A stretch of DNA of 64,000 nt from Nymphaea colorata. Its lineage: Eukaryota > Streptophyta > Magnoliopsida > Nymphaeales > Nymphaeaceae. Made by a program: the position numbers and the translations under genes. This document shows positions 25,627 through 38,346 of the stretch, one piece after another (positions within the stretch are counted from its first letter, which is position 1; each line of letters starts with the position of its first letter). The DNA lies in contig NC_045151.1 of NCBI RefSeq assembly GCF_008831285.2, positions 5,469,682 to 5,533,681 of the forward strand, written 5' to 3'. The notes under the pieces are model-generated. The model saw only the letters and a program-made list of their open reading frames with translations. It was not told the origin of the DNA and searched no databases.

Positions 25627-27811
25627 TGTTAACACCTCAAATTTTCTCACTTGAATACCAGTGGCAATTTTGAAATTTTACAAAATATTTTAGGAAAAAA
25701 TAAAAGCAATGTGCTTCGATGCCTACCCAAATCCAATCTTAGAGCCTAGGAATCAATCTCAATCTTAGCTCTAAACCAACTTATAGCTATGATTTCAAAT
25801 CAAAATTTCCTACTGAATTTGAAACAATATTTAAAATTCAAATGCAATTAGAACTAAGATAGAACTCTAAAAATCAATTTGGAGGAGCTAAGTCCAAAAT
25901 TCAATTTCAACTCACAAGTTGGATTTAAAATCCTAATCCAAGCTAAGTTAAAATTTTAACTTAGTCAATTCCTCCAATATTGGAATTATAAAATGATCGT
26001 GTCAATTTTGGATCACAAAAACCTTAATTCCAAGTTATTTCAAGTCAGTATATGCAATCCAGAGTATATGATCACATGATCTAACTCAAACAGGTCAAAA
26101 GAACTTGAACTACTGAGTAATTGAATTGTATTTAGTAGAAAGTCAATCAATTTGGTGCACACTCGTCAAACAGAGTGCTCAAAATTGGTAAATACCAAAA
26201 ATGAGATTCAAATTAAAATTAGATAAACTGTATGTTCTAAGATGAAAATTATCAAAATTGGAGTCCAATCAAAGTCAATATGAGTTTTGACTCAGTCTAG
26301 ATTCAACTAGCCCATGTGTGTAGGCTTGGTAGGTCCAATGAATTTTAAAATTTTAAAGAAAATTTAATTCTCGTGCCATTTCATCCAATTCAACAAGGAA
26401 GATGATTAAAGGGAATTAAACTTAATTCTCTTTTTCCTAAAAAGGTTTCACCTAAAAATGAAACCAATTTAAACAAAAACCCGATTTGGATGTCTCTCTC
26501 TTTTGCTCTCTCTCTCTCTCTCTCTCTCTTAGAATCATTTTTAAATGATTCTAACTAAGAGCCAAAATAACTTAAAAGATGTGCTTCATTTAGAAGTGGT
26601 TTTTTCTGTTTTTTCTTCTAGAATCATCCTTGAATGATTCTAATTGAAACCAAAACCAAGTCAATTGAGTTGGTACATTTCCATTTTTTTGTAAAGGAAA
26701 AGCAGCCTATTTGGATGTAGCTCCCTCTATCCCTCTCCAAAATCCTTTTGAATGACTTTAAATCCCAAAGCCAACTTAAGTAAGTTGGTATGTTTCCAAA
26801 AGCGTTTAAAAGGGCACCCTCATTTAGGCATAGCTCTTTTTTCAAATCATTTTGAATGATTTCAAATTAAGGCAAAACCACCTGAGTTACAGTTGGTATG
26901 TTTTTAAAATTCAATTAAAAAACATCCCATTTGGGCATGCTCTTCTTCTCATCTTTTACAACCACATTAAATCATTGTAAATAAAATCAGACTTAACTTA
27001 ATTATGCTAGCTGGTTTTCAAAATAGAAAATCAAGTTGAACTATCCTACGTTGGAACATTTAAAGAAGAGGAGGCTGCCCAGCTGAACGCAGCCCTCTCC
27101 TTTTCTTTTTAGCTGGAAATCAATTTCCTCATCACCTAACTGATGAAAACATTAACTGCCTCATTAGTTCCTAAGTTAAAGGGATCAAGTTTCCATGGAG
27201 ACCATCAATGCTCAGCTGGAATATGAAAGGGCTCAAGCTAACAGCTCTAGATGAGCTTGCCCTTGGGGACATCTTGAGCATCTCCTTCAAGCTCGGTGCA
27301 GCCCCAAGATCTTCTACAGCTCCCTTGGACACCTAGCAGCCCCAAGATTGTTAACAACAAGCTTCGATGCTCAGCTCCCAAGCTTGTTTACAACAGCTTG
27401 GACGTCTTCAGCTCAAAGCTCAACTCCTTCAGTCTGCCTCAAGTATAGTAGGCTCGGACGACTCCAACAACTTTGAATTGTCTTTAGTAGCTTCAGCTTG
27501 CTCGGCAGCTTAGGCCTCTTCTTCAGCCCATTTCAGCAGCTACCAACTCAGCTGCTCCGTATCAATTTCAGCAGCTCTGATGCTTCCTATTAAGTTCACC
27601 TCAGTAGCTTTCTATCAAACTCCACACAGTAGTGTAGCTATCACAAGCAATTCAGCAGCTCCTCTTCAAACAAATTCAGCAACATCCCAAGCCAGAACAA
27701 TAGCTCGCCTGTAGCTCCTCAAGCTTGTCAGCAGTTTCCTTTCTTCTTCTTATCTATTCCAGCAGAATTCAACCTCTACTACTCTCAACCAAACTCTGTA
27801 GCAGTTTGAAT
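25627..27811 (+). repeat. LTR-like sequence, interrupted by the hAT element
   Basis: It begins TGTTAACACCTCAAATTTTC, the same kind of start as 34227 (TGTAGACACCTCAAATTTTC). The interior is AT-rich with a CT microsatellite (about 26505-26529) and four spaced ATTT(A/G)AATGATT words each near a minisatellite-like TTGGTATGTTT (26540-26900). The last 0.7 kb is CAGC-rich. It is cut at 27811 by the hAT transposon and seems to resume at 31141. No coding potential. Confidence 0.5.
27080..27800. repeat. CAGC/CAGCTC-rich degenerate repeat tract
   Basis: The words CAGCTC, AGCAGC and TTCAGCAGCT recur about every 20-40 bases through the tract, without a fixed period. It resumes briefly after the hAT element (31200-31360), supporting one original sequence split by the insertion. 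Confidence 0.5.
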
Positions 27812-30800
27812 CATTGTTGTATGTAAGATACGTATCATCACGTTTACAAAAGATGATATGCTACACCACATGTATCGTAAACAAGTGGTTTGTGCCCGTA
27901 TCGCACAATACGGTGTGATTTCAAAAAAGGGAATCCTAAAGCCCCTTTTTCACATTCCCTTTTTAAAAATCCACCCCTTCTTCATTTCTAATCCTAAACA
28001 TTGTGCCACCTTGGAGGGAAATCATTGATTTTCACCATGAAATCTCGATTAGACCATGGATTTGTGCGTGGGTGGATGATTCCCATTGGGAGGAAAGGGG
28101 TTTTTCATTTCCTCTCCATAAGGTATGAAATCTCTTCTTTTTATCATACATTCATATATTTTTACCGTAGATTGAAAGATTTTGATTGTTTGTTAAGTTT
28201 ACCATAGGTTTTCGTTTTTGTGTGAAGATATGGCATCATCTGATCTCATATGGCTGTGGTGCGAAAGGGTGAAGGAGAGTGTTCGGCTAGGAATCAAGTG
28301 TAGCTTTTGTGAGAATACATTTTCAGGATGGATTATTAGAATAAACCACCACACATTCTGATGTAGCTTCATGTGCTAAAAAACCAGAGAAACCTTTGCC
28401 TCCATTTGTGCGTCAACAATGTTTAGATATGCTTAATGTTTTACATCAAAAGAAGGTACAAAAATAGATGGAAGAGGCAGATGTAGGCTATAATGAGCCT
28501 TGGGTAGATGATGAAGAAGAAGAAGCTGATGAAAATGTTGAACATGATGAATATGACATTGGTGGAAGAACAGATGTGGAGACCTCAAGAGATAAAGGGA
28601 AAAGAATCATGTATGAAGGAGGTCGATCTGGCCCATCTGGAAGGAAGAGAAGAGGTGTACTAGATATTAGGTGTGGTCATGGACCCAATGGTAGAGTTCC
28701 TAGTGGTAGGTCTAGTGTTGATTCTATTAAGAATTTTTTCCTTCTTATACTAGCCCAGGTTGTCAGCCCTAGATTTGTGCTGTTATGTCATCCAAAGATA
28801 TGCTACATCAGGCACAATTGATGATAGGGAAATGGTTTTATGATGCATGTATTCCTTTTAATGCAGCTAAGTTCTTTCAGTTCCGGTTCATGGTAGATGC
28901 AATTGCTTCTATAGGCTCCAGATTCAAAATGTCATCATATCATCAGTTAAAGGGCAAAATTCTTGAAACTACGGTGAAAGAAGTAATGAAACATTGCACT
29001 GAGTTGAAATTAAGTTGGAAGTAAACAAGTCGCTCAATTATCTCAGATGGATGGACTGACACACTGTCAAGAACACTTGTGAATTTTTCTTGTTTATTGC
29101 CCTAAAGGTACAATGTTCTTGAAATCTCTTGATTTGTCTGATGTTCCTAAGACTGCTGAAATTTTGTTCAATGTTTTTGATAATATTATACAAGAGGTTG
29201 GATCTGCAAACATTGTATAGTTTATTATAGATAATGCTGCAAATTATAAGGCTACAAGGGACATGTTATTTCAAAAGTGTAAAATGTTTTATTGGAGTCC
29301 ATGTGCCACTCATTGTGTTAATCTAATGCTTCAAGATTTTAGTAAGATGTATGATATGAAATCAGCTATTGACCAATGCCAAGTGATTACAAAATTTATC
29401 TATAATCATGCATATGTATTGAGTTTGATCAGAAAATTTACAAAGAGAGTTAATTAATACGAATTTACAAAGGGAGTTAAATTAATACGACTTGCACAAA
29501 CTAGATTTGCCACAAATGTATTAACTATGCAGATGTTCTCTAGTGAAGAATGGGCTACACATGCTCATAAAAGAAAATCTTCTTTAATTGTTGATATTAT
29601 ATTTAATAACAAATTTTGGGAATCATATGTGAAGCTATTGAAAGTCTCTGTTCCATTAATTGAAGTCCTCAGGTTAGCTGATAGCAAGGATAGGCCTTCC
29701 AAAGAGGCAATTCAAGACAACTTGAAAGAAAAGAAAAAATTATGTATGCTCATATGGAAGATTATAGATAAAAGGTGGACTGGACAGCTTCATCAACCTC
29801 TTCATGTAGCAGCTTACTATCTAAATCCTACAATTAGATTTTTTACTACATTTAAATATGATATAAAAGTTGCACATGGTTTTCTAAATTATGTTGAAGT
29901 GTTAGTGATAGATTCTAAAGCACAAGATGTTGTGTAGAATGAGTTGGATCTATACGATAATTATATAGGAGATATGGGAATAAGCATTGCCATTCGAGCC
30001 AAGACAACCATGCGTCCAGGTAAATACATAGAAATTTTTAATTTACTTTGCATTTCTTAACTTTGATTCTTTTTTGTTGTTTTATGTGAGATTTGTTTTA
30101 TTTTTGTTTAGATTTGTGGTGGAATATGTTTGCACAACGTTGTCCAAACCTAAGACTTTTTGCAATTAAAGTCCTCAGCCAGACATGTAGTGCTAGTGGA
30201 TGGGAAAGTAATTGGAATGTTTTCCAACATATCCACAACATGAAAAGGAATAGGCTTGAACATAAAATGTTGAACGACCTTGTCTTTGTTCGACATAATA
30301 TGAGGTTAAAACAAAGGTAATACAGCTTATATTTATATTTGTTTTGTAATATATTTATATATAATTATCTATTAACATGTTTTCTCTTATTTGACATATA
30401 CAATTACAAAAACAATCAGCAAAAAAGCACACATCTCAATTTGATCCTAATAGCTTAGAAAATTTTGAAGATCTAGAACCATGGATTGAGGAAGAACCAA
30501 CTACAATATTTGATCGTGATGATCTTCAATGCTTCAACCTTGAAGCTGAAGCAACAGAAATTGCTGATGAAGGAGAACCTGTTGGATATGTTGGTGAGGA
30601 TTTTCAAATTTATGAAGATGAAGAAGAAGATGGATATCAAGATGAGAATGAAGTGATGCAGATTATGAATGTGAGTCGAGAGTGCTTTCATTTTATATGT
30701 ATTGATATTGAACATTTTCACAATTTCATGATCATCTTGTGATGTAATACATAACATTTAAAACTTCTTTTTTGATATGTCATCTCATAGACTTATGGAC

Positions 30801-31132
30801 CTTATGACTTATGAATATATGGTTATGAAATTCTGATAAACGTTATGTTATGTTATTGTCCTTGTTGTGCTTTCTAGATTGATATTGTTATGAATTTTGA
30901 TGTTTGTAAATGATGAACCATAACTTTATAGCACTAATAAGTCTATCATTCTGTAAAACATATTTTTTATGAAGAACATATTATTCTTGATTTTTACTAA
31001 TTTTTTTGTGATTTTTTTGAATTTTTTTCTATTTTTTATTATTTTTTAAATACGATATGTTACAATATTTTACGATACAACATGTCTTAAAGCCAGACCG
31101 ATACGGCTTATGATACACTTTTTACAACATTG
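27812..31132 (+). mobile_element. hAT-superfamily DNA transposon with TIRs and 8-bp target duplication
   Basis: Left terminus CATTGTTGTATGTAAGATAC; right terminus, on the - strand, CAATGTTGTAAAAAGTGTAT. Flanks are GTTTGAAT (27804-27811) and GTTTGACC (31133-31140), an 8-bp target duplication with 6 of 8 matching. Subterminal CGATAC/GATACG words occur at both ends (27870-27920, 31050-31105), as expected for transposase binding sites. The interior encodes a broken hAT transposase on the + strand. Confidence 0.85.
28230..30741 (+). pseudogene. hAT transposase (BED finger - DUF659 - hAT core), broken
   Basis: A BED-type finger starts at ATG 28230 (MASSDLIWLWCERV, then KCSFCENTFSGW and a His pair). 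An acidic linker follows (28468-28600). The DUF659 block is at 28785-29230 (IGKWFYDACIPFNA, FMVDAIASIGSRFKMSSYH, SIISDGWTDTLSRTLVNF). The core continues with YWSPCATHCVNLMLQDFSK (29290-29350), then LHVAAYYLNPTIRF (29790-29840) and a C-terminal part (30100-30320) with NWNVFQHIHNMKRNRL. An acidic tail lies at 30437-30741. Stops at 29022, after 28360 and elsewhere plus frameshifts make it inactive; some gaps (30000-30110, 30320-30410) may be introns. Confidence 0.85.
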
Positions 31133-34013
31133 GTTTGACCTACTATTTTCCATCAAATTAGCATGTTTACCTGATGTTCCCTACCAAAAAACGTAGGGTT
31201 CAAACTCGTCGATCTCTATCAGTCCAGCTATGCTCAAATCCACAGAAAATCAGCCTTTGGTACATCCAAGTCAATGCAGCAATTTTGTCTCCAAGCTCAG
31301 CTTGTGCAGCACTTGAACAACAACCACTTTTATGCTTTGTCTCAGCCCTCTTCACTCAAAGGTGAGCATTCTAACCCATTCCTGTTCTGTTTTTATATGT
31401 GGATGAATGAATGAGCTAGACTGGGTTGAGACTTTATTATTTAATTTGAGACTATGAATGATGTCTAGCAGAGCCACCTACAGAAAAACATACATGTTAA
31501 TGCATTTATTATGTATGCATCCATCCAGATTTTGACAAAGAAGCTTATCCAAGACTTGTTTTCAACAAAGAAAAGCAAGATTTCTCAATAACCTATCCAT
31601 TAACTCAAAACTAGGTTTTCCAAAAGTTCTAGATCTAGAATATCCATGGTAAAAAATTCCAAAAATTGGACGAGTGATGCTTGGCCTAGTCATGTGATGT
31701 TGATATTCCTTTCCCTGTTTCTTGTGAATGCAATACATGAGAGACAGAGAAGAGAGATGAAAGTATGACATTCATATTCCAAAATGTTGCAAATCAATGC
31801 GAAGCCAAACCTATCTATTGCAGCCTGTTAAAGTTTTGACTCACACAAACAATGAGTGTAGTCCACTTAAAAGTGTCAAAATCGATTGTAATGTGCTTGT
31901 TTCCAAACAAGTCATTACTTGTTCAAAACATATATATTTCTGAAATTTTCAAATATTACTGAAATTTTCCAAATTTTGACAAAATCAATGGAAAACCAAT
32001 GTCTAAACTAACAATATTAGCCAATCATGTGAACAAGGGTTCTCCCTTGACTAAATCACATGAAATTTGCCTAACCAATAGCCAAAATTGGTGATTATAA
32101 GAAGAAATCATATTTGCCTTCTTGTCTTCCTATCTAACCAGTCCATATACATCAGAAAATATCATTTTCACATCCCAAATGAGTCGTCCCAAAGAGGGAC
32201 AAGGCTACCCAAATTCGCTGGTTCACCAAGGAACCAAACTCTTTCAAGACAAAATTCTGAGTATCAATTCTAAAAAAAATTGATTTATCTCTTTCAAAGC
32301 TCCAAAACCATCAAAAGAAATCTGAAATTTCAAGATTTCTAACAATCAAATCCATGCTCTTGTCAAACTCAAAAGAGAGTTTGAGCTATCGGGCAAATCA
32401 CTTAGGAACAACCACTAAGTTTCTCAAGTGTCTCAAAATCCAATTTTTAGCAATGCCAATTTTTTGCAAATCATGGCTGATTTGCAAACAAAATCTCATC
32501 AATATTTCAGCCTAAATGAACCTAAATCAAATCCCCAACTGTCAAAAAAGAGGCCCGATAAACTTAGCTAGATTTTCCAAAACCATTCAATGACATGATT
32601 CAAGTTGATTGAAAGAGTATTCTAAATTCTTAGAACTCTATAATTCATGTTTGAAATAAAGATTTCAAAATCCCAAATTCAAAAACTTTGACTTTTCAAA
32701 ATCAAATCAAACTCATAGACTATTGCACTAGAGCATATTATTGATTCAAAAATCAATAAAGAATCTAGAAGCCATCCAACATTCCCATTTCCTAAAAATC
32801 AGCCAATACCCCATGTCTCTATGAATAAAATCAATCTAAAATACATGGAGAGATGAGAGAGTAAAATATAAATGACACATATAGTTTGCTTTCACAAAGC
32901 ATGCTTGCACTTACTACACAAGCACACCAATTCACAAATGCTGAGATATAAATAAACCAATTCGGAGTTGCTACCATGACCAAGTCATATTGCAACAAAG
33001 ATTTGGGTCTCTCACTTATCTCAAAATGAAAACAGTCAATTAAATCCCAAAATGGTTTTTAAAAATTACCACTATGAGTCTTCATAAGCTAATAAAGTGG
33101 GCCTAACTACCTAAATCCAATAAAAAATGGTCTAGAAATGTCAAATTTCTCACATTTTTTCATTGTTTTGTCTCACTGAAATGCTTGCAACCCTAACCAA
33201 TCCCACGTTAGGATTCCCTCAATATTAGTAGGTCATTTCCAGTCCCCTCTCTAGTTTTTGGATTACAGTTCTAGTTCTAGAGCTATTAATTCCACATATT
33301 TGCACCATTTCTGGCTTATTTAAGCCAGTTAGCTTGAATCAAGCTTGAAACATATTCCTCGCTGAATGATTTGAATATCCTTGCCTTCAACTGGATATAG
33401 GTGCTATGAGAGCTAGGATGGGTTGAAAAATGGTAATGTTGGTCTAGAAAAGGGGTAAAATGGAAAATATTTAAAAGAGGTGTGACTTCCAAACATTGTA
33501 CCAATTTGGTATGCTTACAGTGGAAACCTACGAGTTACTCTAGAATTGAAAATTGACTTTTGTAACTCAAAGTAAGTGACGTAATACTATTTTTCCCTAA
33601 GGTAAACATATCGTAAACTCGGTTAGACTTAAGGATATATGCTCCAGCTAAAAATTGAAGTTTAGGTTGTAGTGAGCTTTCTTGTGCTGGGATAAGTAGA
33701 CTTAAGCTGGTCAAAAGAGCTGGTGACTTGAGTGATACTTGTAAAACTCAAAATTATCCTATTTGAGCTTGTTCTAAATCATTGCTAGGGCTTTCAGAGA
33801 TTTTTTGACATTCAAGGACAAAATGTTCATTTGTCATGATAACATAACTTAGGTAATTCTGGTCTAGGTATTAGGTCCCTAAATGAGGTAGGTTTGACCC
33901 TAATATTATATGGTTGGCTTCTACATTTGAAATCACTTTTGAAAGTTTAGTTCAAAACCTTTTTGATGGGTAAAATGGTCATTTGGTCATGGCAAAGATT
34001 TGAGGTGTTTACT
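31133..34013 (-). repeat. LTR-like and other repeat sequence, no gene
   Basis: 31141-31370 continues the CAGC-rich sequence interrupted by the hAT element. At the right end, on the - strand from 34013, the sequence reads AGTAAACACCTCAAATC and continues through a stretch that matches the + strand sequence after 34227 (both contain TTTCAAATGTAG and a GAACTA word). This is therefore the start of a second LTR of the same family in opposite orientation. Between about 31400 and 33300 I see only AT-rich sequence with spurious ORFs. Confidence 0.45.
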
Positions 34014-34226
34014 AACAATCTTAAGCAATGTGTGTTTCTAAGTCAATAACTACTTCCCTTTTTTATTTTTAAAAGTACACAAGGTAATTCTTTTACATTC
34101 ATATCAAGGAAATCAAAGGGAATTTCTCTAATGGTTTGAACAAGATCAATCCTAACACTTGATCAATGTTGTGGATAGTGAAGCATGTCACTCGCACTGC
34201 ACAAGCATTAAAATTTCACAAGCAGG

Positions 34227-37200
34227 TGTAGACACCTCAAATTTTCACAAGGAAAAATATAACAATTTTACCCTTCATAAAGGCAATTTTGAACTAGTTT
34301 TTGAAAAGAATTTCAAATGTAGGGGCCATGAACTACACCAAATCAAGTCATAGTGCTCTAGGTATCAAAGACAGTGCTCTAGGTATCAAAGACCAGGACC
34401 CAGAGCACTTAGGTTATAGTCACCAATAAATAACCATTTTGCCCCAAATCACTCCATTTTGTCCTATTTTACTCCAATTTTGTAGAACAGTCATAGAAAT
34501 CCTGTGAATTGTTTTACCCAAGATCAATTAGAGTTATTTTTATGTCCACAAATCTCTATGAACTCTCAGAGTAAGTTTACTTCAAATATTTCCAGCTTCA
34601 TTTTCAGTTTTGAAGCTTAAATTCCAGTGTTAGAGTGACCATTTCTAAGAAACGGTGTTCCATTTCTCCATTTTCAAATATGTTATCACCATTTTTGCCA
34701 ATTCAAGCAAGTCAGCCCGAATTGAGCTAGGATTATATTCTTTATTGTTGAATTTGACTATTCTTAACTGTTGTTTGGACAATTCAATTCTATATCAAAT
34801 TGAGCATAACTGCAGCCTTCCAATAACTCTTGGATTGTCCATGTTCGAACGGTGTCACTAGTGTCTTCTTAACTAATTTTTAAGAGATCTGGGATGCCAA
34901 TTTCCAATCTACGTATACCGACGAATTCAACATCACTCAAAATGAGTATTAGTACACTGACGAATTCAACATCACTCAAAACGAGTATTAGTGTGTTCAT
35001 TTCTCATAGACAAGGTTGAAATACATGTCTCTTATTTTACCCTTTACATTTCCACTTACGAGGCCAATTTCAACTTGGTCAATTTTCAAAAAGTGTAATT
35101 TTTCAAGGGCAAATTGGAGAATTGTTTAGTCAAACATGGGATGCACCCAGGACTAAGTCCAACCCACGTCTCAATGTGATCAAATTGCCTACCGCCTACC
35201 CAACCTTGAAAAGCCTAGTTTTGAACTCATGGTAAAATTGTCATTTGCACCTATGTACATTATTTTGTATAAACAAAAGTTTGGATATGCATGAACTAAG
35301 CCTACGGTATTCTACAATAGACCTAACCTCAAAAAGGCCCGCGCAAGGTCTGAGCCTGATTAGAATTGAACTCAACTAGGTTTGAACTTAGCTGAACATG
35401 TTTGACCAAAACGAACCTAGTTTGACCGCCGAGTCTTACCTGTGTCCACCTGAGTCAAAACCTAGATCAAGCCCACATCCACCTCCTAAACATTGAGTTT
35501 CACCCCACAAGGACCCATACTGAACCTAGTTTGGATCCCTACTCCTCAATTCCCTTATTCAAATCGTAGAATCAAAGCTCAGATATGCAATCTGCTTTGC
35601 TTTGGCTCCAAATCTTAATTTTAAATCTCCAAATCTAAAATTCTCAATCTGGACTTTTGATCCAAGTCTTAGATCAAAATTCTTACTCAGAACCCATCCA
35701 AATCTCTCCAAATCCAAATAGCAATATGAACCTATATCTGAATCCAAGGTTTAGATCCAAGCTGACCAGATGCTGACACATGTCATAGTCCTATTGACCT
35801 CTCTACTCTCAATGACAGATATCATCATCCTATTAAATCTTCCACCATCCAAGGACACATGTCTCCTTCTCCCACTCTCCATGGGACACATGACATTCAT
35901 GTACGACTTAGGAGAACTTGAAGGGATCTACGCTTAGAAGGGGGACACTTGTCCCTCATCTCTCATTTTCTAAGGACATGTGGTGATTTCATATACACTT
36001 AGAGTCCATTAGGGTTAGAGTTCTCTTTGTTATTTTATTTGTATTTTGTTCGATCATCTCTCTAACTTTGTGTTTTGCTTTAAGGAAACTCATGAAGACC
36101 TCTACATCCCACGTCTAACCCTAAGAAACATAGGGAACAAGAAGAGAAGCAAGGAAGAAGAAGAAGAAGAAAAAACAAATTCAAAAAGGTCAAGCGCACG
36201 ATTCTTTCTTTCTTTCTTTCTTTTCTTCCTTGCTTTTGTTCATAATCTTTTCTTGTGAATACTCTACGTTCTCATCCTCTCATTTCTTCTCTTTCTCTTC
36301 TCATCTCCACATATATATAGGAGAAGCTCTGCTTAGCATCTTTATGAGAAATTGTCTCTCTTTTGCTTTCATTGTTCCGGTTTTTGTGTATGTGTATGTG
36401 ATTCATGATTGTTTTCTCTTCACCTTTGGTTTAAGCATGTTTAAATTAATGGTTTGCAAGTTTTAAGTCATAACATATGGGATTTTTACATGTTCTCTAG
36501 TTTTAGAGATGTATCTTCTTGAGTTCACGCAAAATTGCGAATTGCACAAATTTTAAATTTAGTCTAACTTTGAGAAGCTATCTCCCTCTAACCATAAATC
36601 ATAATTAACAATCCATAAAATGGACGTGTTTTTCTTATGTTTCTGGTTTGTTTTCCTAAAATTCATACAATTCTAGGCTCTTTTGGTCCTCCATTTGGTC
36701 ATTTTTCTAAAGTTTATTTTCTGCAACTTTTAAATTGAAAAAATCAGGTCTTGAAATTTTTATAATTTTTTATTGGGAACTGTGATTTACGTTCTGTATA
36801 AGTCAGAAGTTAAATATATGTGTCTAGATTCTCCTACCAACTTTCCACCAATTTCAAGTTTATTTGTCTAGTCAATTAGGTGATTTATCCTGAACTATTT
36901 TCTTTTTACAACTTTCTAAAGAATTCTACAAAATCATTGTTTTTCATCAACTTCATGAGTTTGTTTCTCTGCCTCTATTTAATCCTTTTTGAAACCTTTA
37001 ACTCAGGTTCATTCTCTTTATGCAAAGAACTTAAGACCAAAATTTAGGAAATTTAAAGTTGATTTGATACCATTTTCTTCGTTCTAAATATGGTCAAGGA
37101 GTAGTCAGTTTTGTTTCTGCTATTTTTTGTTGTTTCTATTTCTACTTTAAGTTCCTGATGTCATAACTTTTTACTTCATGTGTGGTTTCTTGATTTGTAA

Positions 37201-37251
37201 AGCATAATTGATTCTCTGTTATGCACAAAGTCTGCAGTCCAATTTTCACCA
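34227..37251 (+). repeat. LTR-like sequence, left part of the target of the young element
   Basis: It starts TGTAGACACCTCAAATTTTC. It contains a GACCTAG/TTTGACC-rich U3-like part (35330-35540), CACTTGT/GACACATG blocks (35770-35960), a probable transcription start region and A/G-rich leader (36000-36200), and a block homologous to 14886-15080 (36428-36620). It ends abruptly at 37251, where the truncated copy of the young element begins. Long ORFs are absent. Confidence 0.5.
34921..34997. repeat. 39-bp unit repeated twice
   Basis: ACGAATTCAACATCACTCAA recurs with a period of 39 bases (34921 and 34960), with the following AATGAGTATTAGT/AACGAGTATTAGT also conserved. Confidence 0.85.
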
Positions 37252-37392
37252 AGAGAAGGTGGGATGCCAAGTCCGATACCATTCGGGAGCCAAAGGTTGA
37301 GACTCAAGAGAAATGTAGGTGGATCGTTTGGGACCTTCCCCAAAGAGGATGTGATCATAAGGGAATGTGACACCACGTTGGAAAGAATACAT
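37252..37392 (-). pseudogene. Truncated second copy of ORF1 (first 47 codons)
   Basis: Same sequence as 49953-50093, the start of ORF1 in the complete unit, including its ATG (37390-37392). It ends abruptly at 37252 against unrelated LTR-like DNA. It marks the start of a second internal region beyond the left LTR. Confidence 0.9.
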
Positions 37393-37528
37393 CTTGAATG
37401 ATGACTCTAAAAGATAAAGATGGAATTAATGGAAAACATTGACTATGTTGACAAAGACAATATGAGGTAGATGTGCGGAATGAGGTTGCAAATCATCACA
37501 TAAGGTTTCACGCACATAAACATCTATC

Positions 37529-37559
<31 letters not shown>

Positions 37560-38189
37560 AGAAAATTGGGTATAGGAACCTAATTGAGATCATTTTATAT
37601 CACGATAATCCGATATCAAGTTATGCTTATATACCTTACCCAAATAGCTTAGTACGAGCATAGATTCTTCCTTAGGCAACTAAAGGTATAGCTCATCAAC
37701 TTCTTCTTGATCACTCGTCGATATACCATAAATTACCACTCATGGTACTAACGAGGGGGCATTCCCGCCCAAGGTGTGGTCTAGTTGTAAGGCTTAGTCT
37801 TGTGCTACCGCCAAAGACCAAGCCCGGCAACATGATGACCGGGACAAATAGGTATGAGGAATTTTGAAATATAAGAAATCATATAAAATGAGTTGTCTCT
37901 AATGCAATGTTGCCTAAGTTTGAAGATTAAAATAGAAGAGCAAACATGGTTTTCAAACAACTCCTAAATTGAGAAGGGTGGTATGTGATCATAGATATGT
38001 GTGAACATGATTGATCCTTCTCAATTAGTCTTATGTGCAAGAAAACAATCACAATCACAATCACCAAACAATACAATGAAATGCCAATGGGGTCGAGGCC
38101 AAAAGAGGGGACATGCTTTATCATTGGCAATGTATGAGATGTTCAAATTATTGAAAATGCATCAATTATAATCATAGCCAAACGATAAC
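37393..38189 (-). other. Second copy of the 5' leader
   Basis: Near-identical to 50094-50891, with fewer than ten differences noticed. It contains a T26 run on the + strand (37534-37559), T27 in the other copy. Non-coding. Confidence 0.9.
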
Positions 38190-38209
38190 GGGTCCCATCA
38201 CGGTCGCCA
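38190..38209 (-). other. Second primer binding site (beyond the left LTR)
   Basis: On the - strand TGGCGACCGTGATGGGACCC, two bases from the LTR end. Its presence outside the left LTR proves that this LTR is followed by another internal region. Confidence 0.9.
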
Positions 38210-38288
38210 TCTGTTTGCATCCCAAAATTTTCATTGGTTTTGGAGTGCTCCAGAAAAATAAGGTTTTTGTTTTGAAAGAGGAAAGAAA

Positions 38289-38346
38289 GGGACTCGCCCG
38301 TCGGTACGAGGATCGACCATTCCCGGCGCCTTTACCGGGGGTAATC
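38289..38346 (-). other. Conserved U5 block with potential stem-loop
   Basis: The + strand word CCCGGCGCCTTTACCGGG (38322-38339) can pair CCCGG with CCGGG around an 8-base loop. The same block is in the right LTR (50991-51048) and, diverged but recognisable, in the old element (25282-25339), where most other LTR sequence has lost similarity. Role unknown; possibly RNA processing, packaging or reverse transcription. Confidence 0.55.

Noticed and set aside
37247-37252. Search for a target-site duplication matching AAACC at 54480
   Set aside because: CACCA precedes 37252; no match, which is expected because the left end is truncated inside ORF1 and is not an LTR terminus.
37176-37376. 66-aa ORF across the 37252 junction
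   Set aside because: It is in the wrong frame for ORF1 and spans the truncation point by chance.
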